64,000 bases of DNA, from positions 8,987,709 through 9,051,708 of the forward strand of contig JAJEKV010000002.1 of the NCBI GenBank assembly GCA_021234155.1, in the 5' to 3' direction. Both the position numbers and the translations under genes were made by a program. Under the pieces are notes generated by a model. It did not search any database. It worked only from the letters and a program-made list of their open reading frames with translations, and was not told where the DNA came from. Positions 31,180 through 44,214 of this stretch are shown piece after piece (the stretch's first letter is position 1; each line of letters begins with the position of its first letter). Origin of the DNA: Isoetes taiwanensis (lineage: Eukaryota > Streptophyta > Lycopodiopsida > Isoetales > Isoetaceae).

Positions 31180-34100
31180 TAAAAGGACTCGACTTTGATA
31201 CACCTGACAAGGTATATCGCTAAGGAAGTTACTTACCTCTCAACTAACTCCTAATAATACACTCAAGGACATAAAGACAACTACCTAATCCCATAACATG
31301 GAGGGAGGAGATCACCATAGCTTTTAAATCTTCATAGGGAGACACCCGAGGGATCGAAAATAAATAAAATGATGGGGGCAGAATAATTAAGGGTAGTCAG
31401 CCCCAATATTTCAATTCAAAATGGGATTAATCTGGTGATAATTTTTGAATTTTGAATTTTGAATTAGAGGACCGCTCAGAAAGCCGCTAATATATAGACT
31501 CAACACCTTAAAAGATACCAACCCTCCCACGGATTTTGTAGCCATGCCTCGCATACGAAGAATCCACAAAGACTCGCAAGACTCAAGAGCAATGGCTTAA
31601 AGCGCGCAGCCTCAAAGGAAAGCGAGATGGCAAGGGTACCAAGAAGTCGCCAAGACCTCCAAGATTTTCTCGCCGATGGATAAGCACTGAGTCCGTGATC
31701 CCTCAGATGGATGCCCTCAACACGCCAGCGGAAATCCGCCAACCGTAATACCGCAGAGCCATCGCAAAACATGGACGGAGGATAGAAGGGGTGGAAAAGA
31801 CAAGCTTAGAGATGCAAATACAGGATGAACTAAATTGAGGAGGAAAAGCCAAGATCCGAAAAGGTTGGTTGAATTAGAAAAAGGAAATGTTGAATTGGAT
31901 GCATGGGAATCATTTGATAGAATAAAAACCGCATATCATGGAGTATGAGGAGCAGAATAGGAATTGGGCATGACGTTAGGGTCAGATAGGGGTGCAAGAG
32001 AAACCTAACGAGGGACATATCGAAGCTACCGTATGGGATGTAGACGGGTTCAAGGAGCATCGGAGTGTCGCTTGTCAAAGCAAAGACATCATCGACAATG
32101 GAGCAGGGCGGGCGCAGGGTATAAAACCTAATCTAATCCTAACAAACAAAGAGAGAAATACCAAAGAACGGGCCGACCGAGAAATGGGATCATAGTTCAG
32201 AAGCTCTAACAATCATGTAAACGACAAGGACCCGCACAGTGAACTAGCCAAAGCAAGGAACTAAACCAAAGTGTGAATACAAAAGCAGGGTCAAGAATGG
32301 CGTGGTGTTCCCCACAAAAGGACAACGGAAATTTGCGGCCAGACAAGGACATGAGGGAGGATATCTGGAATTGTGGAAGGAGACCATGGGGGAAGGAGAA
32401 CATCAACCCGCAGTGAATGATAAAATAAAAGGGCAGGAAAAACGACATCGTGGGGAATAAGAATAAAGAATAAATCGAGGCGAGCCATCACAAAGAAGGA
32501 GGAAGAAAACGAAAAAGGGGAAGGCGCTAGGCGCCGAGAACCTCGGCGGGAGCATGGGTACAACCCCCAAAGCTAGAAGGACCGGGGCCACCCAGAAGGA
32601 TGGTGAACAAGCAAAACAAACAAACCCCCAGAGGGCAACAGGAGGGAGACGCCAAGATATGGTAAAATCGAACCGCGACCGGGTATCCTGTGGGACGCAC
32701 TGGAGAGAGGCCGGAGGGAGCGCAAACTGATATAATATGCCTAGTAGAGACATGGGAACATAACATAAAGAGGCTACTTTGAGGGCTACCACCATTCACC
32801 CGCTGGAAAGATAAGAACCTCCAAAGTAGGAAGAGGGAGTGCGTGTCTAGCCATGGCGGCGTCAAGGAGAGAATGTAGCAAATGGTACATGTATTTTACA
32901 CTCCGTATGTCAATAAAAGATACATGGTACTTAGTATGCAATTGCAAAAATAAAAAAAGATCTAATATCGATCATAGCATACTACCCACCGAGTAGCTTA
33001 CAAACTAGAACTCAAGTAGGAATTGGGGAGAAACCATGATGAAGTGGGAAGGAAATGCGGACCAATGATACTAATAGAGATCTAAAATGCCGTAATGTGT
33101 CGAGCAAGCGTTAATATACAAGTATAGATGAAACAAATGGACAATGGACCCAAACCAAGATCAAAAGAATGGAATAGACCTAACTAAGGACAAGGCAGGA
33201 TCAATGCTAAGGGGAACTACATCGCCGAGGTATGCATGACCACAGGGACCACTCATAGCCAATGGGGTTCGTGAGATGGCCAGGATCGTGGGAATTCACA
33301 AGTCAACGCCATGGGAGAAGTATAGTAGATTACGCGGATAATGAAATGAACAGCAAAAGCAGTACAAAGATTGTAAAATTGTAACCCTAGAATGGCCAAT
33401 CGGGAGGAGGGGAGAGTCACAGCCCATGCTGATACAATTACAAAGGGGAACAACCAAAATGAAGAAACAAGATGAATGTAAGAGAGATAGGGAAAGTTGA
33501 AAATACATTTCCGCAACAAGCACAGCCACGCATTATCGCCAGGCCAAGTAATCAAAGAGGAAATGGGGAAATGGAAATGGAGGAGCACTGTATGCATGAG
33601 AATGGAGATGCTACCAATGACATAACAAAGAAAAGTGGCATTAGAAATATTCTGAAAAAGAAGGAAGAGAAAGGAAAAATAATGCCTTCAAATCTTCAAT
33701 ATGGTATGACGATGAGTGCAAGGAACGTGTGAGAAGGAAAGTCAAGGTCAGAGGTAAAGGAAACATACCAAAAGAAAAGAAATACATCTAAAGTTACCAA
33801 AGCAAAAGAGGGAATAAGAACTGGATGCAAAGATCAATGGGGCTGGGCTAAGCTTAATCAAAAAACAACCAATGTAAGTCGTGGGTGGATTTAAAGAGAA
33901 AAAAGCAAGGGAATAAGGGAAGTGAAATCACACAGGCGCGATTGGAACAATGTGATGGGAGAGAACTATCTTGAAAAACTATATAAGACATTGTGGGCAC
34001 CCCCAAAGACATTACCTCGAATCTACAAATAATCTGGACAGCCATGCTTCGGAATGCATAAAAGAAGTGATGATAGCATTGAATGGGATGGCTAGCCAAC

Positions 34101-34735
34101 AAGGCCCCTGCATCTATACTCTGGATTAATCGGTGGAAGTATCACTCAAAATGTGCGTATACCATTATAGTAAAGCAAAAGATGTGAGAGATATTCAATG
34201 GTATAATACACGCTAGGTTTCCTGCATGCATGGGCGCATACCGTGGTCATACCCCCAAGTACACAAGGGGAAGTAAAATCAGAACCTGAAACTACAGGAC
34301 AATAATGGTAAGTCTCCATTTTCGCTAGGCGCGGTACCTGAAGGTTCTGCATAATAAATTCAAAGTAAATGGGCAGAGGCAGAATTTGAGGGTTACTGTG
34401 GGCAAGTGTGCTTTAGACCCTCTGTAACACTCAACAATGTAGACCATCTAGTGACTCTCCTGATACTAATAGAGCATAATATTAGAGGCTACTAAAAGAA
34501 AGTGATATGTCGCTTTGTGGATTTCGTAAAAGCTTTGAGCACAAAGCATCAAGGGAAAAACTTATACGTAGGCTTTGTGACATGCAAGCACCGAGAGACA
34601 CATGGTAGGGCAATTGCTTAGATTGTACTATAAATGTATATGCAAAAAATAGAAGAAGAAGGAAAGGCAATGGGGATCAGGATACGTGAGTCAAAATCAG
34701 GATGTCCTTATTCCAACACCTGCTCTGAATATATA
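31180..34735. other. Purine-rich stretch, no gene recognised
   Basis: The plus strand is strongly A/G-rich, so the minus strand shows several 80-130 codon ORFs (for example 32795-32403 and 32865-32527) rich in Ser, Pro, Leu and Phe with no domain. This looks like chance openness. Since a LINE reverse transcriptase remnant follows at 34.74 kb on the plus strand, part of the stretch may be the decayed 5' portion of that LINE. Confidence 0.35.
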
Positions 34736-35221
34736 TAGATGCCCTACGTAATGCAAATAAGGGGACGTGGATGCCCCTACACTTGGGGAACTGCTGTACC
34801 TATCATGCTATATGTCATGATTTTGGGGTACGATGGGCCACAAAGAACAAGGGAATGCACAAAGTTACCAAACTACTTAGAGATCTTCTCTCTGAAAAGA
34901 TGTGTGGCTAAATGTTGGACCCCTCACAAAACCAAAATAGTCTTTTTTGGTAAATGTGGAATAACCATGTTTGCCTCAAATATCTTAGGGATGCACTAGA
35001 AGAAGCAACAAAGTACAAGTATCTAGGGTATGATACACATGGCAATGTGGAAATGGGGCTTAAAGGGCGTGTATGCTAGATTCCAAGCAGCCATAGGAAG
35101 CTACTATAATATGAAAAACTTCCGCAATGTAAATGTAATAGACTGGAAATTAAATGCTATCTATTCTAAGACTAGAGTCGCCACAACATACGAGTATCGA
35201 CTCGAAGTCTGGACCGGCTAA
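34736..35221 (+). pseudogene. LINE reverse transcriptase remnant (palm end and thumb)
   Basis: The first part reads PIMLYVM-ILGYDGPQ, apparently a damaged Y-x-DD active site, followed by KTKIVFFGKCG. One frame over it gives KYKYLGY, then FQAAIGSYYNMKNF. The K.T.K..VF...G and YKYLG pair is typical of the thumb region of non-LTR reverse transcriptases. A frameshift near 34995 and loss of the DD pair make it inactive. Confidence 0.6.
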
Positions 35222-36264
35222 TGTGACAAGAAATGGGAAAAGGGGGCATGGACTGCATGTACCTACATAAAATGTGGAATTCAAACTAAGATAAATACAC
35301 CATCACAACCATATAGTGTATGAGATGTGCCTAAACCTATGGAAGTGAGAGCATGGGAAAGGACCATCGATACATCATAAGAAATAATGCGTGAAAAAGT
35401 CGAGGTTAGCAAGCATCGCAATCAACGCACCATAAGTCGCGACATCACCACAAGCAAGGATGGCCTAGGGATGTGTTAACTGACCGTAGAAAATGGGTCA
35501 ATTTGAGCTTAACCGGACTGGATGAAGGCCAATGGAATGAGGAGTGGGGTAAGTAAAGCCACGCGTGGCTGGCCGCAAAACACATGACCTAAAACAACCG
35601 CTTGTATCAATATTCAAATCCCAGAGCGCATGATAGATAACAAAATGTACCAAGATAACATGCTTGAAAACTGAGAAGAGATACTTTAAAGGAAGTTCAG
35701 ATGGGATGTCATGATCCGTAGAAATTGAAAAGGATTGTGTGGAGGAAAATAGATGACAGATAAAGCATAACTGCGGAGGAGTGGAAAATAGAGGATCTAA
35801 ACCACATGTTTAATCTAATGTCCAACTTGCTTACCGTGTGAAAAGTATGAGGAGTAAGGTGGGGATAACCAAGACATACCTTATAAATTTGGCAAGGATG
35901 TAAACAATGGGAGACCAAGTATGCAATACTGAGATGCCATAATCGAAGCACATGAACAGTGGCTTACTTATATGATTTTACAAAGAGGCAAATCATAGAC
36001 TTCACTAAAATGTACAAAATTTTAAAGTCAGCTTTTGATATAGACTCATTACCCTGATTTTACTTGTAGCTTCAACAAAGTAGGGTGCCTAAGAGATTAG
36101 AAAAAGTGGGAAATTTAAAAGGCTACAACCTAACAAAATGGATGAGCCAAGAGTCTCCCCACCTCAGGAGCTCACACGCCTACACAAGTCCAGCAGGCCC
36201 TCACAGGCACAAGGGACAATAATGCATTCTATTCTCTATTCTATTCTAATTATCGAAGTCATAT
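35222..36264. other. No gene recognised
   Basis: Mostly decayed sequence, possibly the 3' part of the LINE. Near 36224-36245 is a run of TATTCT units, the complement of the GAATA repeats found in and beside LINEs elsewhere in the window. Confidence 0.3.
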
Positions 36265-36500
36265 TGTAACGCTCCTAACCCCGACATGCCCCTTAACTAA
36301 CTGGGCAAAACCGGCCTAGACGCTTATGAGTAGTCGCTTCTACCCATTTATGCTTCTAAGTGCAGTCTCGTGAATGCCCCACGTGCACACCAAGGTTCAA
36401 TACTTGAGCCGGGTCTACCATGGCCTGCTATGTTTCCCACTAGAACTATGCTCGCCCCTCGAAAGCATCCAAGGCTATACCATGTCTATGCCATACCATG
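36265..36500 (+). repeat. ~200-base dispersed repeat, copy 2
   Basis: Starts TGTAACGCTCCTAACCCCGA and shares ATGAGTAGTCGCTTCTACCC and AAAGCATCCAAGGCTATACC with the copy at 21671. Here it is followed by integrase sequence on the minus strand, whereas copy 1 is followed by integrase on the plus strand. Confidence 0.65.
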
Positions 36501-36639
36501 TCACAATGATTACTGTTTTCGCAAAATTACCCATGCATATAGGCACCCATGGAGACTCCTAACCTCGACCGTAGTTTCACCCTTGCCAATAATATCGCCC
36601 AAAATTCCCCCATACTGACCAAGCATACCTATATAGGGC

Positions 36640-37050
36640 CCATTGCCGTGCTGAACTCTTGGGATTAATCCTCAAGAACACATAATCCTTTTTGGAAATT
36701 CCAAGTGGTCTACATCTCTTTATTTGCATACCGCTTCGCCTATTTTGTGGCTTAAGTCTCCTTAGTTACATCCATGTCCGCCATCATTAGTCAGCTCAAC
36801 ATTGCATTGAGGATCTCTCCACCAGGACAAATCCACACTCTACCATACATTGCTTCAAAAGGACTCATCTTGGATGGAATCTTGATAGCAAGCTGTTGTA
36901 TGCAAACTCAGCCAAGTACAAGTAAGCAATCCCATACCTTTGGTTGATCTATTAGGGCACATACATCCGAAAGCATATCCTCCAAGACTTGATTAACTCA
37001 ACTTCCACTTGGCCATCTATTGAGGACGCATAAGATGTAATCGCATATAA
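36640..37050 (-). pseudogene. Ty3/gypsy integrase, C-terminal half
   Basis: Minus-strand reading gives DGQVE-like and KMSPFEAMYGR segments and ends with KEM, TTW and VFL-type pieces of the integrase tail. Several indels break the frame. It is separated from the integrase core (37388-37640) by an LTR piece in the opposite orientation. Confidence 0.65.
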
Positions 37051-37388
37051 CTTAGTCCCAGACTAACCGCGATGGTTAATGGTGTGCTGCAGGTGCGAGA
37101 TGCTCCTGAAAAGTAGCCGTGCTTCCTGAAAAGTTTCCTGAGAGTAGAAGTGTGTGGATTGATATACAATATACTTGATTATTATTACCATTATTATTAT
37201 ATATGGGTTTGAAGTTAACATTATTTTTAAAATTTGGGTATTGTGTGGGTTTTTGCGGAGCAATGGCAAGTATAGTATAATTTTTGGGACCTTAGAGCAT
37301 GTATAAAGATTAAATTCTTTACCTAAGCATGCAAGTATCAATTTCTTGAGTTCCAAGAGTTAAGTAGATCCAACGGTAGAGATCGATG
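37050..37388 (+). mobile_element. LTR fragment lodged within integrase sequence
   Basis: Matches 23565-23880 of the LTR: shared words include TTAATGGTGT, AGAGCATGTATAAAGATTAA and AGTAGATCCAACGGTAGAGA. It lies in the plus orientation between two minus-strand integrase pieces, with an abrupt junction at about 37388 (GATCGATG then CCTTGCC). Confidence 0.75.
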
Positions 37389-39110
37389 CCTTGCCAAAAT
37401 TGACTCATAAACTTTGTATCTCGATCTGATGAAATAGTGGCCGGCATCCCATGCAACCTAAAAATCTCCTTAACAAATAACTTAGCAATATCCATCGCCA
37501 GAAGTAAAGTAGTCTTCGTGAGGCATAAAATGGGCCCTGCTTTAGTTAGTCGATCAACCACAACATGGGACATTGTATCATAACCTCGAACGGTCCTGAA
37601 GCTCAACAAATGAAGTTCATGGAAATACTCTCCCACTCCTTAGAAGATGGAATTACTAGCATTGTAATTCTCCGTGCTCCCTAAACCCTTGATGTGCTTT
37701 TTACCTTCCGACACAAGATAAACACCTAGCCACGCACTCTTTAACCATCTTCTTCAAGCCAAAAGAAATTCGCGCATTTTCTCCTCAAAGTTTTGTACCC
37801 CGTGGCCCGCCAAAGGGACCATCATAGCTCTTATAAAGCAACCCCACCCCTAACCCCCATCACTAGGAATATACATACGCACCCATTATAATACAAAACT
37901 CCTCTTAGACAATGCATACCCTGAAAATCTTGGGGTTCTCCCAACACAGTGCAAAATATGCAATCATTCCTCAATTTGCTCGTAATATCCGTGATCCCAT
38001 GCCCTTTGTAGCACACTAATAGAGGCAAAAATGACCTTCTAGACAAAGCATCAAGAATCACATTTTCACAAAGTTGATATTCAATTTCAAAATCATACTC
38101 TTCTCTTAGTTGCATCCACCTCCTTTGCCTATTATTCAAATATGGTCGCTTGCAAAATACTTCAAATTTTGGTGGTCACCTTGAAAAAGAAACGACGCAA
38201 TCTTTAATAAATAATGTCTCCATACCCTCAAGGCATGGATAATGCATAACATTTCCAGACGTATGCACCGGGTAATTTTGTTCAGCCAGTTATATGCACC
38301 ACTTGTGATATATAAGACAAACTCGCCATCCCCGCTAAAGAAAACGCCCTATAGCTTCCAAGCATCGACTACATGGAAGGCAGTATATCTATGTCCGAAT
38401 CTTAAAACTCGTGCACTAATCAAAACATCCTTTAACTTTTTAAAAACTTTCTCACAACTATCACCAATGCAAATCATTCTTCCTTACCCAACAAAGAAGT
38501 CAAAGGAGAAGAATCTTTTGCAAATTTAGGAACAAATTTATGACACACCCCGCTAATCCCAAGAATGATCTTACTTCCTCCCTTCTTCACCGCCTTTGGT
38601 GTGTGGGCTGCCAATCCCTAAAGGATCTCGTTCCAATCCCTTCTCAAATAACATGCCCAAGGTATACCAATCTAGTTTGTGCAAAAAGAACACTTAGTTA
38701 GCTTACCATACAACCCTCCTTCTTGCCGCAAAATAGCTAATGTTCCGCTTTACATGTTCCACATGCCCTCTAATGTCCCTGAATATACCAAAATATCATC
38801 AAAGAAAACCAATATAAACTTATCCGTGAAAGATCTAATATTCCCATTCATTAGGGCGATAAAGGTGGCGGAGCATTTGTCAACCCAAAGGGCATTACAA
38901 CAAACTCGTGAATAATGTCCGTGAGCGCGTTCCAAAGCGCGCCTTTATAAATATATCAGATCCTTGATCCGACGGATGATATCCAGATCGTGAGATCAAT
39001 TTTGTGAAGTACTTTAAATTGTCCTTAACCGGTGGAAATAACTCATCAACCCTAGGCAATGCATACCTATTCCTTCTACATCAGAATCCTCAAGTTAAGC
39101 ATGCTGTAAT
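37388..39110 (-). pseudogene. Ty3/gypsy pol: RT, RNase H and integrase core
   Basis: In transcription order (high to low coordinates): RT with KFILVFFDDILVYS near 38840-38790 (the FxDD active site is retained), then RNase H with RRWMQLREEYDFEIEYQ at about 38130-38070, then the integrase core with [12 protein letters not shown] and [18 protein letters not shown] at 37560-37385. That is the Ty3/gypsy order RT-RH-IN. Many small indels prevent translation. It is the longest pol remnant in the window. Confidence 0.85.
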
Positions 39111-39147
39111 CAATACACAACCTTAATGTCCCATCCTTCCTCGGCCT

Positions 39148-39590
39148 GCAATGCTGGGTGGATTTGCTAGGAGTATGGTGGGAGAATTATCATGACATAA
39201 ATAAGGTTGCAGGCGTGCAATCCTTGGCAAGAGTTTAAGACCGCTTTTGAAGGCAACCTTGAAGAATGCTAAGAAGAGATGTAAGCTCCCTTCCACATGG
39301 CGTAATCGGGTGGATCTACGAAAGTAGTGCAGATTCCTAAAGGTGGGTGGCATGGCCGCATGTGCCGCTAGTATGCGTGAGAGCGCCAAAGCCGGGCGAT
39401 CTCACCGCGTACGTACCTTTGAATGATGAAACCATGAAAAGTGTATTAATGGTGAATCGGCGCTTTAGGGTGCGCAGGAAGCATTACATGGAAGAGATTG
39501 TCCGGTGAAGGTGGATGGATAGTACCTTCGCCTCGCATGTTCTCAACGTGGAGGGCAAAAACACAAACCAAAGGGTCCAGCCCAATTCTA
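39148..39590 (+). pseudogene. Ty3/gypsy gag fragment, internally deleted
   Basis: CTGGGTGGATTTGCTAGGAG and following bases match gag at 24308-24420 and then 24660-24990, lacking about 250 bases in between. It is on the plus strand, directly against minus-strand pol that ends at about 39110. Confidence 0.7.
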
Positions 39591-39594
39591 GTGG

Positions 39595-42095
39595 ATTAAT
39601 AATAAATACAAGTACAACGCGGAAGCATTTGGAAGGCGATGATTGCAAATAATTCAATAAGGAGCAAGGTGTGAGCACACTTGGGAGCCGCGGTTGGAGT
39701 GCGTGAGGAAGCAAGCGAACTGCGTGGGGATCAAGACTTAGACCTCGTTTCTAGTGTAGCATTTCGGTGGATTAAGCAATTTGTGGCTATGCAACTAGCC
39801 CTCAAATAGAATTTGATTGTATGAGCATGGTTGTGCTAACATGAACGCGACCTACATGAATAAAGGATTCTTTAAAATCGAGATGGCCGGCAACAACTTG
39901 AATATTTTTCTAGATTTCCATCATGGTCATAGTAAAGAGGTGCGGATCAGAACTGCGGGTAGAGGAAGCCGATGGGTTAGATCGTTAGGATGTCCGGCGA
40001 TGGGTTAAAAAATTAAGTGATGAAGCTTAACTAGCAAAAGATGGAATTTTTCCTTGCATAAAGGGTGCGGTGAAATGGAAGTTATTTACTTCTATGCCCC
40101 TTGAAGGCTTACTCATCAAGCACTGTGTTAATAATAAAATGTTCTAACAAAAAACACCGCTTTGTCGACATGAAATACATGAATTGTTTAAAAATAATCT
40201 AATTCTACGCCCCGTGAGTTTATTATTTTGTCTTATTTGGCCGTTTCTACCGCTTTTGTCTTATTAACCCTCGAGCAGCCGCCGCTTTCACCGATGGGGC
40301 GAAAGTACAAGTCTCCCCTGCAGAGTTTCCATGCTGATTCTGTCAATGGGAATGTCTCGAAAATATGGAATTCCAAAGTCGGCCGATTTGGGCCCTTGGG
40401 TGGAGGCCAATGGAAGGTAAGAAGGGCGTGAATCAGGAAGTTTGATTAAGATCCACAAAATCATGATGGTGGCCCTGAATCGGGCTCAGAATCATCCGGA
40501 TGGTGCCATGTCGGGTCAAATGCACGTAAAACCTACTTGCTAGCAAAACCTAAGCTTGGGTGGTCTTCGCGCCGAATCGATGGCTTGAAGTCCGATCCGG
40601 AATCAGTAGCTTGAAGTCAGATTAATCTAAGGTTAACAACAAAGCCAATACTAGCAAGGAAAACGGCAAAATAATATAATAAGGATGTAGTACTGAAGTT
40701 AAGAACTAAGTAGTAGGGCTAGTGGAAAGATAGTGAGTTGGCCGCCAATGACCTCCTCGTGATTGACCTTTGTGCATGCCGCTTAAGCCATGGAGGAATA
40801 GTTAGGCTCTTAGAAAATATTATGGTATTATGTTATTAATAAGTTAAAGTTTAATTTAACAATGTTAAGGAAGAGAAACTATTAAGAATTAGCTTGCCAA
40901 AGTTTATGAATTGGTTAGGCTACGGACGTGAATGGGCGAAAATGGGCCCAAAATCATTAAATTAACTAGCAGAGATATGAAGGCAACCGGCCGCATGTCC
41001 TAGTTAACGATTTGAATAAAACAATTAACCTGAAGCTAAGAATTGAGCTGCTCCGTAAATGTTTTATTTTAACTTATGGTTGATGCTCGTGATTTTGCAT
41101 TATGAAGGTCAGAATTATTTGAATTATGATTGGGTTTCTTACTGCATGAAACTAGTATTATGGAACTTACTGATGTACTAAGTATAAGTACGTGCCAAGG
41201 ATGAAGAAATTTGGCAATTGTTTATGATGTAATTTTCGATATAGATCTTTCTCATTTTAGAGTCTAGGTGCTGGCATGGTCTAGACTCGCTTTGCCTTGC
41301 GGTAATGTAAAGAAAAATGTTAATGTTACTATTTGAACATCTACGCTGGTACCGCGGGAGGTACAACGCCATGCATGCGAAAGCTGGTCCTCCAATGCCG
41401 GACGCACAAGGTGGATGGATGTGTACACACGCGGGTTACCCCTCACGAGTGTCAAATGGGCCCCACTGTACCGAAAGGACTCATGCTCGTGCATCTGCAG
41501 GAATATTGTCAGTAAATGTTGATGCTTTGGTTGCTCGCTATTGTATATGTGGTTTTGCAAGGTGGAATCAAGTTAAAATGGCTTGCGTTTGGTAAAAATT
41601 ATGCATCATGGGAAGTCATGCTTGTTGGATTACCCACCTTGGGATTGGGTGTGGGCGCAGGTTATGGTAAGGCCACGCTATTGTTCTGGCTAATGCTTTG
41701 TGATTGCCACGCTGATGCAATCTTATGGATTCCTTTATCCCCACTTAAGTAGTCCGCGGGTGACTAACCCCTTCGTGGTTAATGGTGTAAGCAGAGGTGC
41801 AAGGACGCCTCCAGAGTGTTAAGCTCTGCAAAAGCCAGGGTAGATGTGCGGTGGATTGTCAGCTTAATTAACTTGACTATTATTGTTATTATATATGGAT
41901 TGAAGTTAATATTATTTTAAAGCTTTAAAAGTGTGAAGCTTCTTGCCTTAGAACAGCAAGAATAATTTTATTTGGGACTCCTTAGAGCATGTATAAAGAT
42001 TAAAATTCTTTTACCTAAGTATGCATGTATCACCCTTGAGTCTCTAAGGTTGGAAAGTAGATCCAACGATAGAGAGATCGATGGATCTCCAGCTA
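39595..42095 (+). mobile_element. Long LTR copy, about 2.5 kb, diverged
   Basis: The left part (39595-40050) matches 43310-43760 and 25050-25400. The right part (about 41225-42095) matches 23090-23890 of the 22.4-kb LTR, including CGCCATGCATGCG, GTGTACACACGCGGGTTACC and AGAGCATGTATAAAGATTAA. The middle (40130-41220) has no clear partner elsewhere in the window. The final roughly 30 bases and the primer-binding site are missing. Identity to the other copies is reduced by many one- to four-base indels. Confidence 0.65.
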
Positions 42096-42389
42096 TTGAG
42101 TCCCATACTAGCTTGGGCATTGAGCCTAGCAAGTACATATTCCCCGGAATGTCATGGTTGAGGCCACATAAAAGCTTCTTGTGCATTAATTAAGAGAGCA
42201 AATAGTTACATGTCAAAGTCCTAATGGAGATAAGTATGTACCGGAAAGATTGCCTCTTACATTAGAGATGGCCAAATTTGAATTAATGCACTGTTCCCCA
42301 TAGAATGGTGGATCATGAGATAAACTTGTTCCCGGGCTGAACCTACATCAAGGCCACCATACAAAATTTCTTTTGGCCCTGATGTAAGA

Positions 42390-43180
42390 AGATGGTTAAT
42401 ATGAGTATGTGGCTAGATGTTTATCTTGTCGCGTAAAAGCATCAAGGTTTAGGGAGCCCCGAGAAATTACAACCTTTAGTAATTCCATCTTATAAGTGGG
42501 AGAGTATTTCCATGGACTCTATATTGTTGAGCTTCCCTATTAATGCCTCGTTATGATGCAATCTATGTTAGAAGTTGACTCGACTAACTAAGGTGCCCAT
42601 TTTATGCCTACGGTTATTCCATCGCTACAAGAATGGATATTGCTAAGTTATTCGTTGGTTATGATCACGTACTTTAATTTGATGTAAGTAATAAAATAGA
42701 TGTATAAAGATGCAAATAAGAGACATAGACCACTTGAATTTCAAAAAGGGATTATGTGTTCTTGAGGATTAATCCCAAGCAGAGCTCACCGCATTTAAAA
42801 AGTGCAGGAAATGCCCCCTGTGTATGCGTCCAGATGAAATTTTCCTTGGGAACGCATTGGCAAGGTGGTTATTGCGGTTGAGGCGTCACCCTCAAGACTT
42901 GAAAGTACATAACGCTTCCATGTGGAGTAACTCGGGAGGAAGTATGTTTTTGATCCTTTCCTGCGCATATGTCGGGACGTATAATTTAGTAAGTTGTGGA
43001 GAACTTCGTGCATTCCCCACTGTAATGTATTCTCAAGGAGAGGAAACCCGCCGCTAAGGAGGCTAACAATAGATTTTTGGTTCAATGGGCGGGTTACCTC
43101 GAGAAGATGCCAATTGACTTTTTCGCGGAAGCCGTGAGATGCTCATGAGGACATGGGTTGAATTTTTGGGAGGAGAGAGT
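42390..43180 (+). pseudogene. Ty3/gypsy integrase and chromodomain, decayed
   Basis: Fragments VGEYFHGLYIVELP, then VDSTN (for VDRLT), are followed by RPLEFQKG (42735), KYVFDP and, near the end, VQWAGYP-like IFGSMGG and REDAN. These are the integrase core, its tail and a chromodomain in the right order, with frequent frameshifts. It runs straight into an LTR. Confidence 0.7.
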
Positions 43181-44165
43181 AATGGACCTAGGGATTTTGA
43201 GGTACATTGTGGGAATTATTTTATTAAAAGGATGCAAGGAATAATACTAAAAATACCATGCAGTATATATCGATATGTAGAGATTATACCTGACAGTATA
43301 ATCGGGTGATTAATAATAAAATACAAGCAAGTACGTACTGCGGAAGCATTTGGAAGGCGCATAGACGGCAAATGAATTGTCAAGGAGCAGGTGTGAGCAA
43401 TACTTTGGGAGCGTGTTGGAGTGCGCAGGGAGCAGCGATTCCGTGGGCATCAAGACTTACACTGGCTTAGTTGTAGCATTTCTCGCGTTTTCTTGCTTAA
43501 ATTTGTGGTTATGCATCTAAATGGGAATAGAATCGATTGTATGAGCATGGTTGTTAACATGAACGCATCTAAGATGAATAAGGATTCTTAATAATAAAAT
43601 AAATTGGGTTTGCATATCGGCAATCTATCCCAATATTTTTCTCGAATTTCCATCATCGAATAGTAAGAGGTGTGACTATAACTGCGGATAGAGGAAGCCG
43701 GGATGGGGTTGCATTGCTAGGATGTCCAAGAATGGGTTAAAAATAAAGAGATGAAGAGTAATCCAGTTAAAAGATAAAGTGAATTTTTCTTGCATGCAAA
43801 GCAGTGCAGCCTGTGATGATTCATGAATGGAAATGCCCTCGAAGAATGGAATCATCAAATGGGCTCATTTGTGCCTTAGGAAGGCCGAAATGTGGAAAGA
43901 ATGCAAAATCCGGTAAGATTGGAGTAGAATTTATCGAATAACCCGACCTCGCGGCCGAAACCGACCAAACTAACCGATCTCGCGCTACAAGCAGGCCTAA
44001 AATGATCCGCAGTTATAAGGAAGTGAAAAAACGGAAAGTTTTATGTGCTTTCCCGATTGATTCATGGCCCGAGGCCAAATCCAAGTACCGCAGTCGAGGT
44101 CAAGGCCTTCCCTCGCTAAACACCACACGCTATGTTAAAAAGGCGCATAAAATGTTAATGGGGCC
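43180..44165 (+). mobile_element. LTR 5' part, left arm of a large inverted repeat
   Basis: Begins TAATGGACCTAGGGATTTTG after the chromodomain and ends near ATAAAATGTTAATG. It contains the portion missing from the 22.4-kb LTR. The matching minus-strand copy starts about 55 bases further on. Confidence 0.75.
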
Positions 44166-44214
44166 CAAGACTTTAAGGCCCAAAGATTGGAGGACACTTT
44201 ATCAGGTATTTATT

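Noticed and set aside
30275-34102. Many 80-130 codon minus-strand ORFs
   Set aside because: They overlap each other in different frames, have low-complexity Ser/Leu/Phe/Pro composition caused by the purine-rich plus strand, and show no domain.
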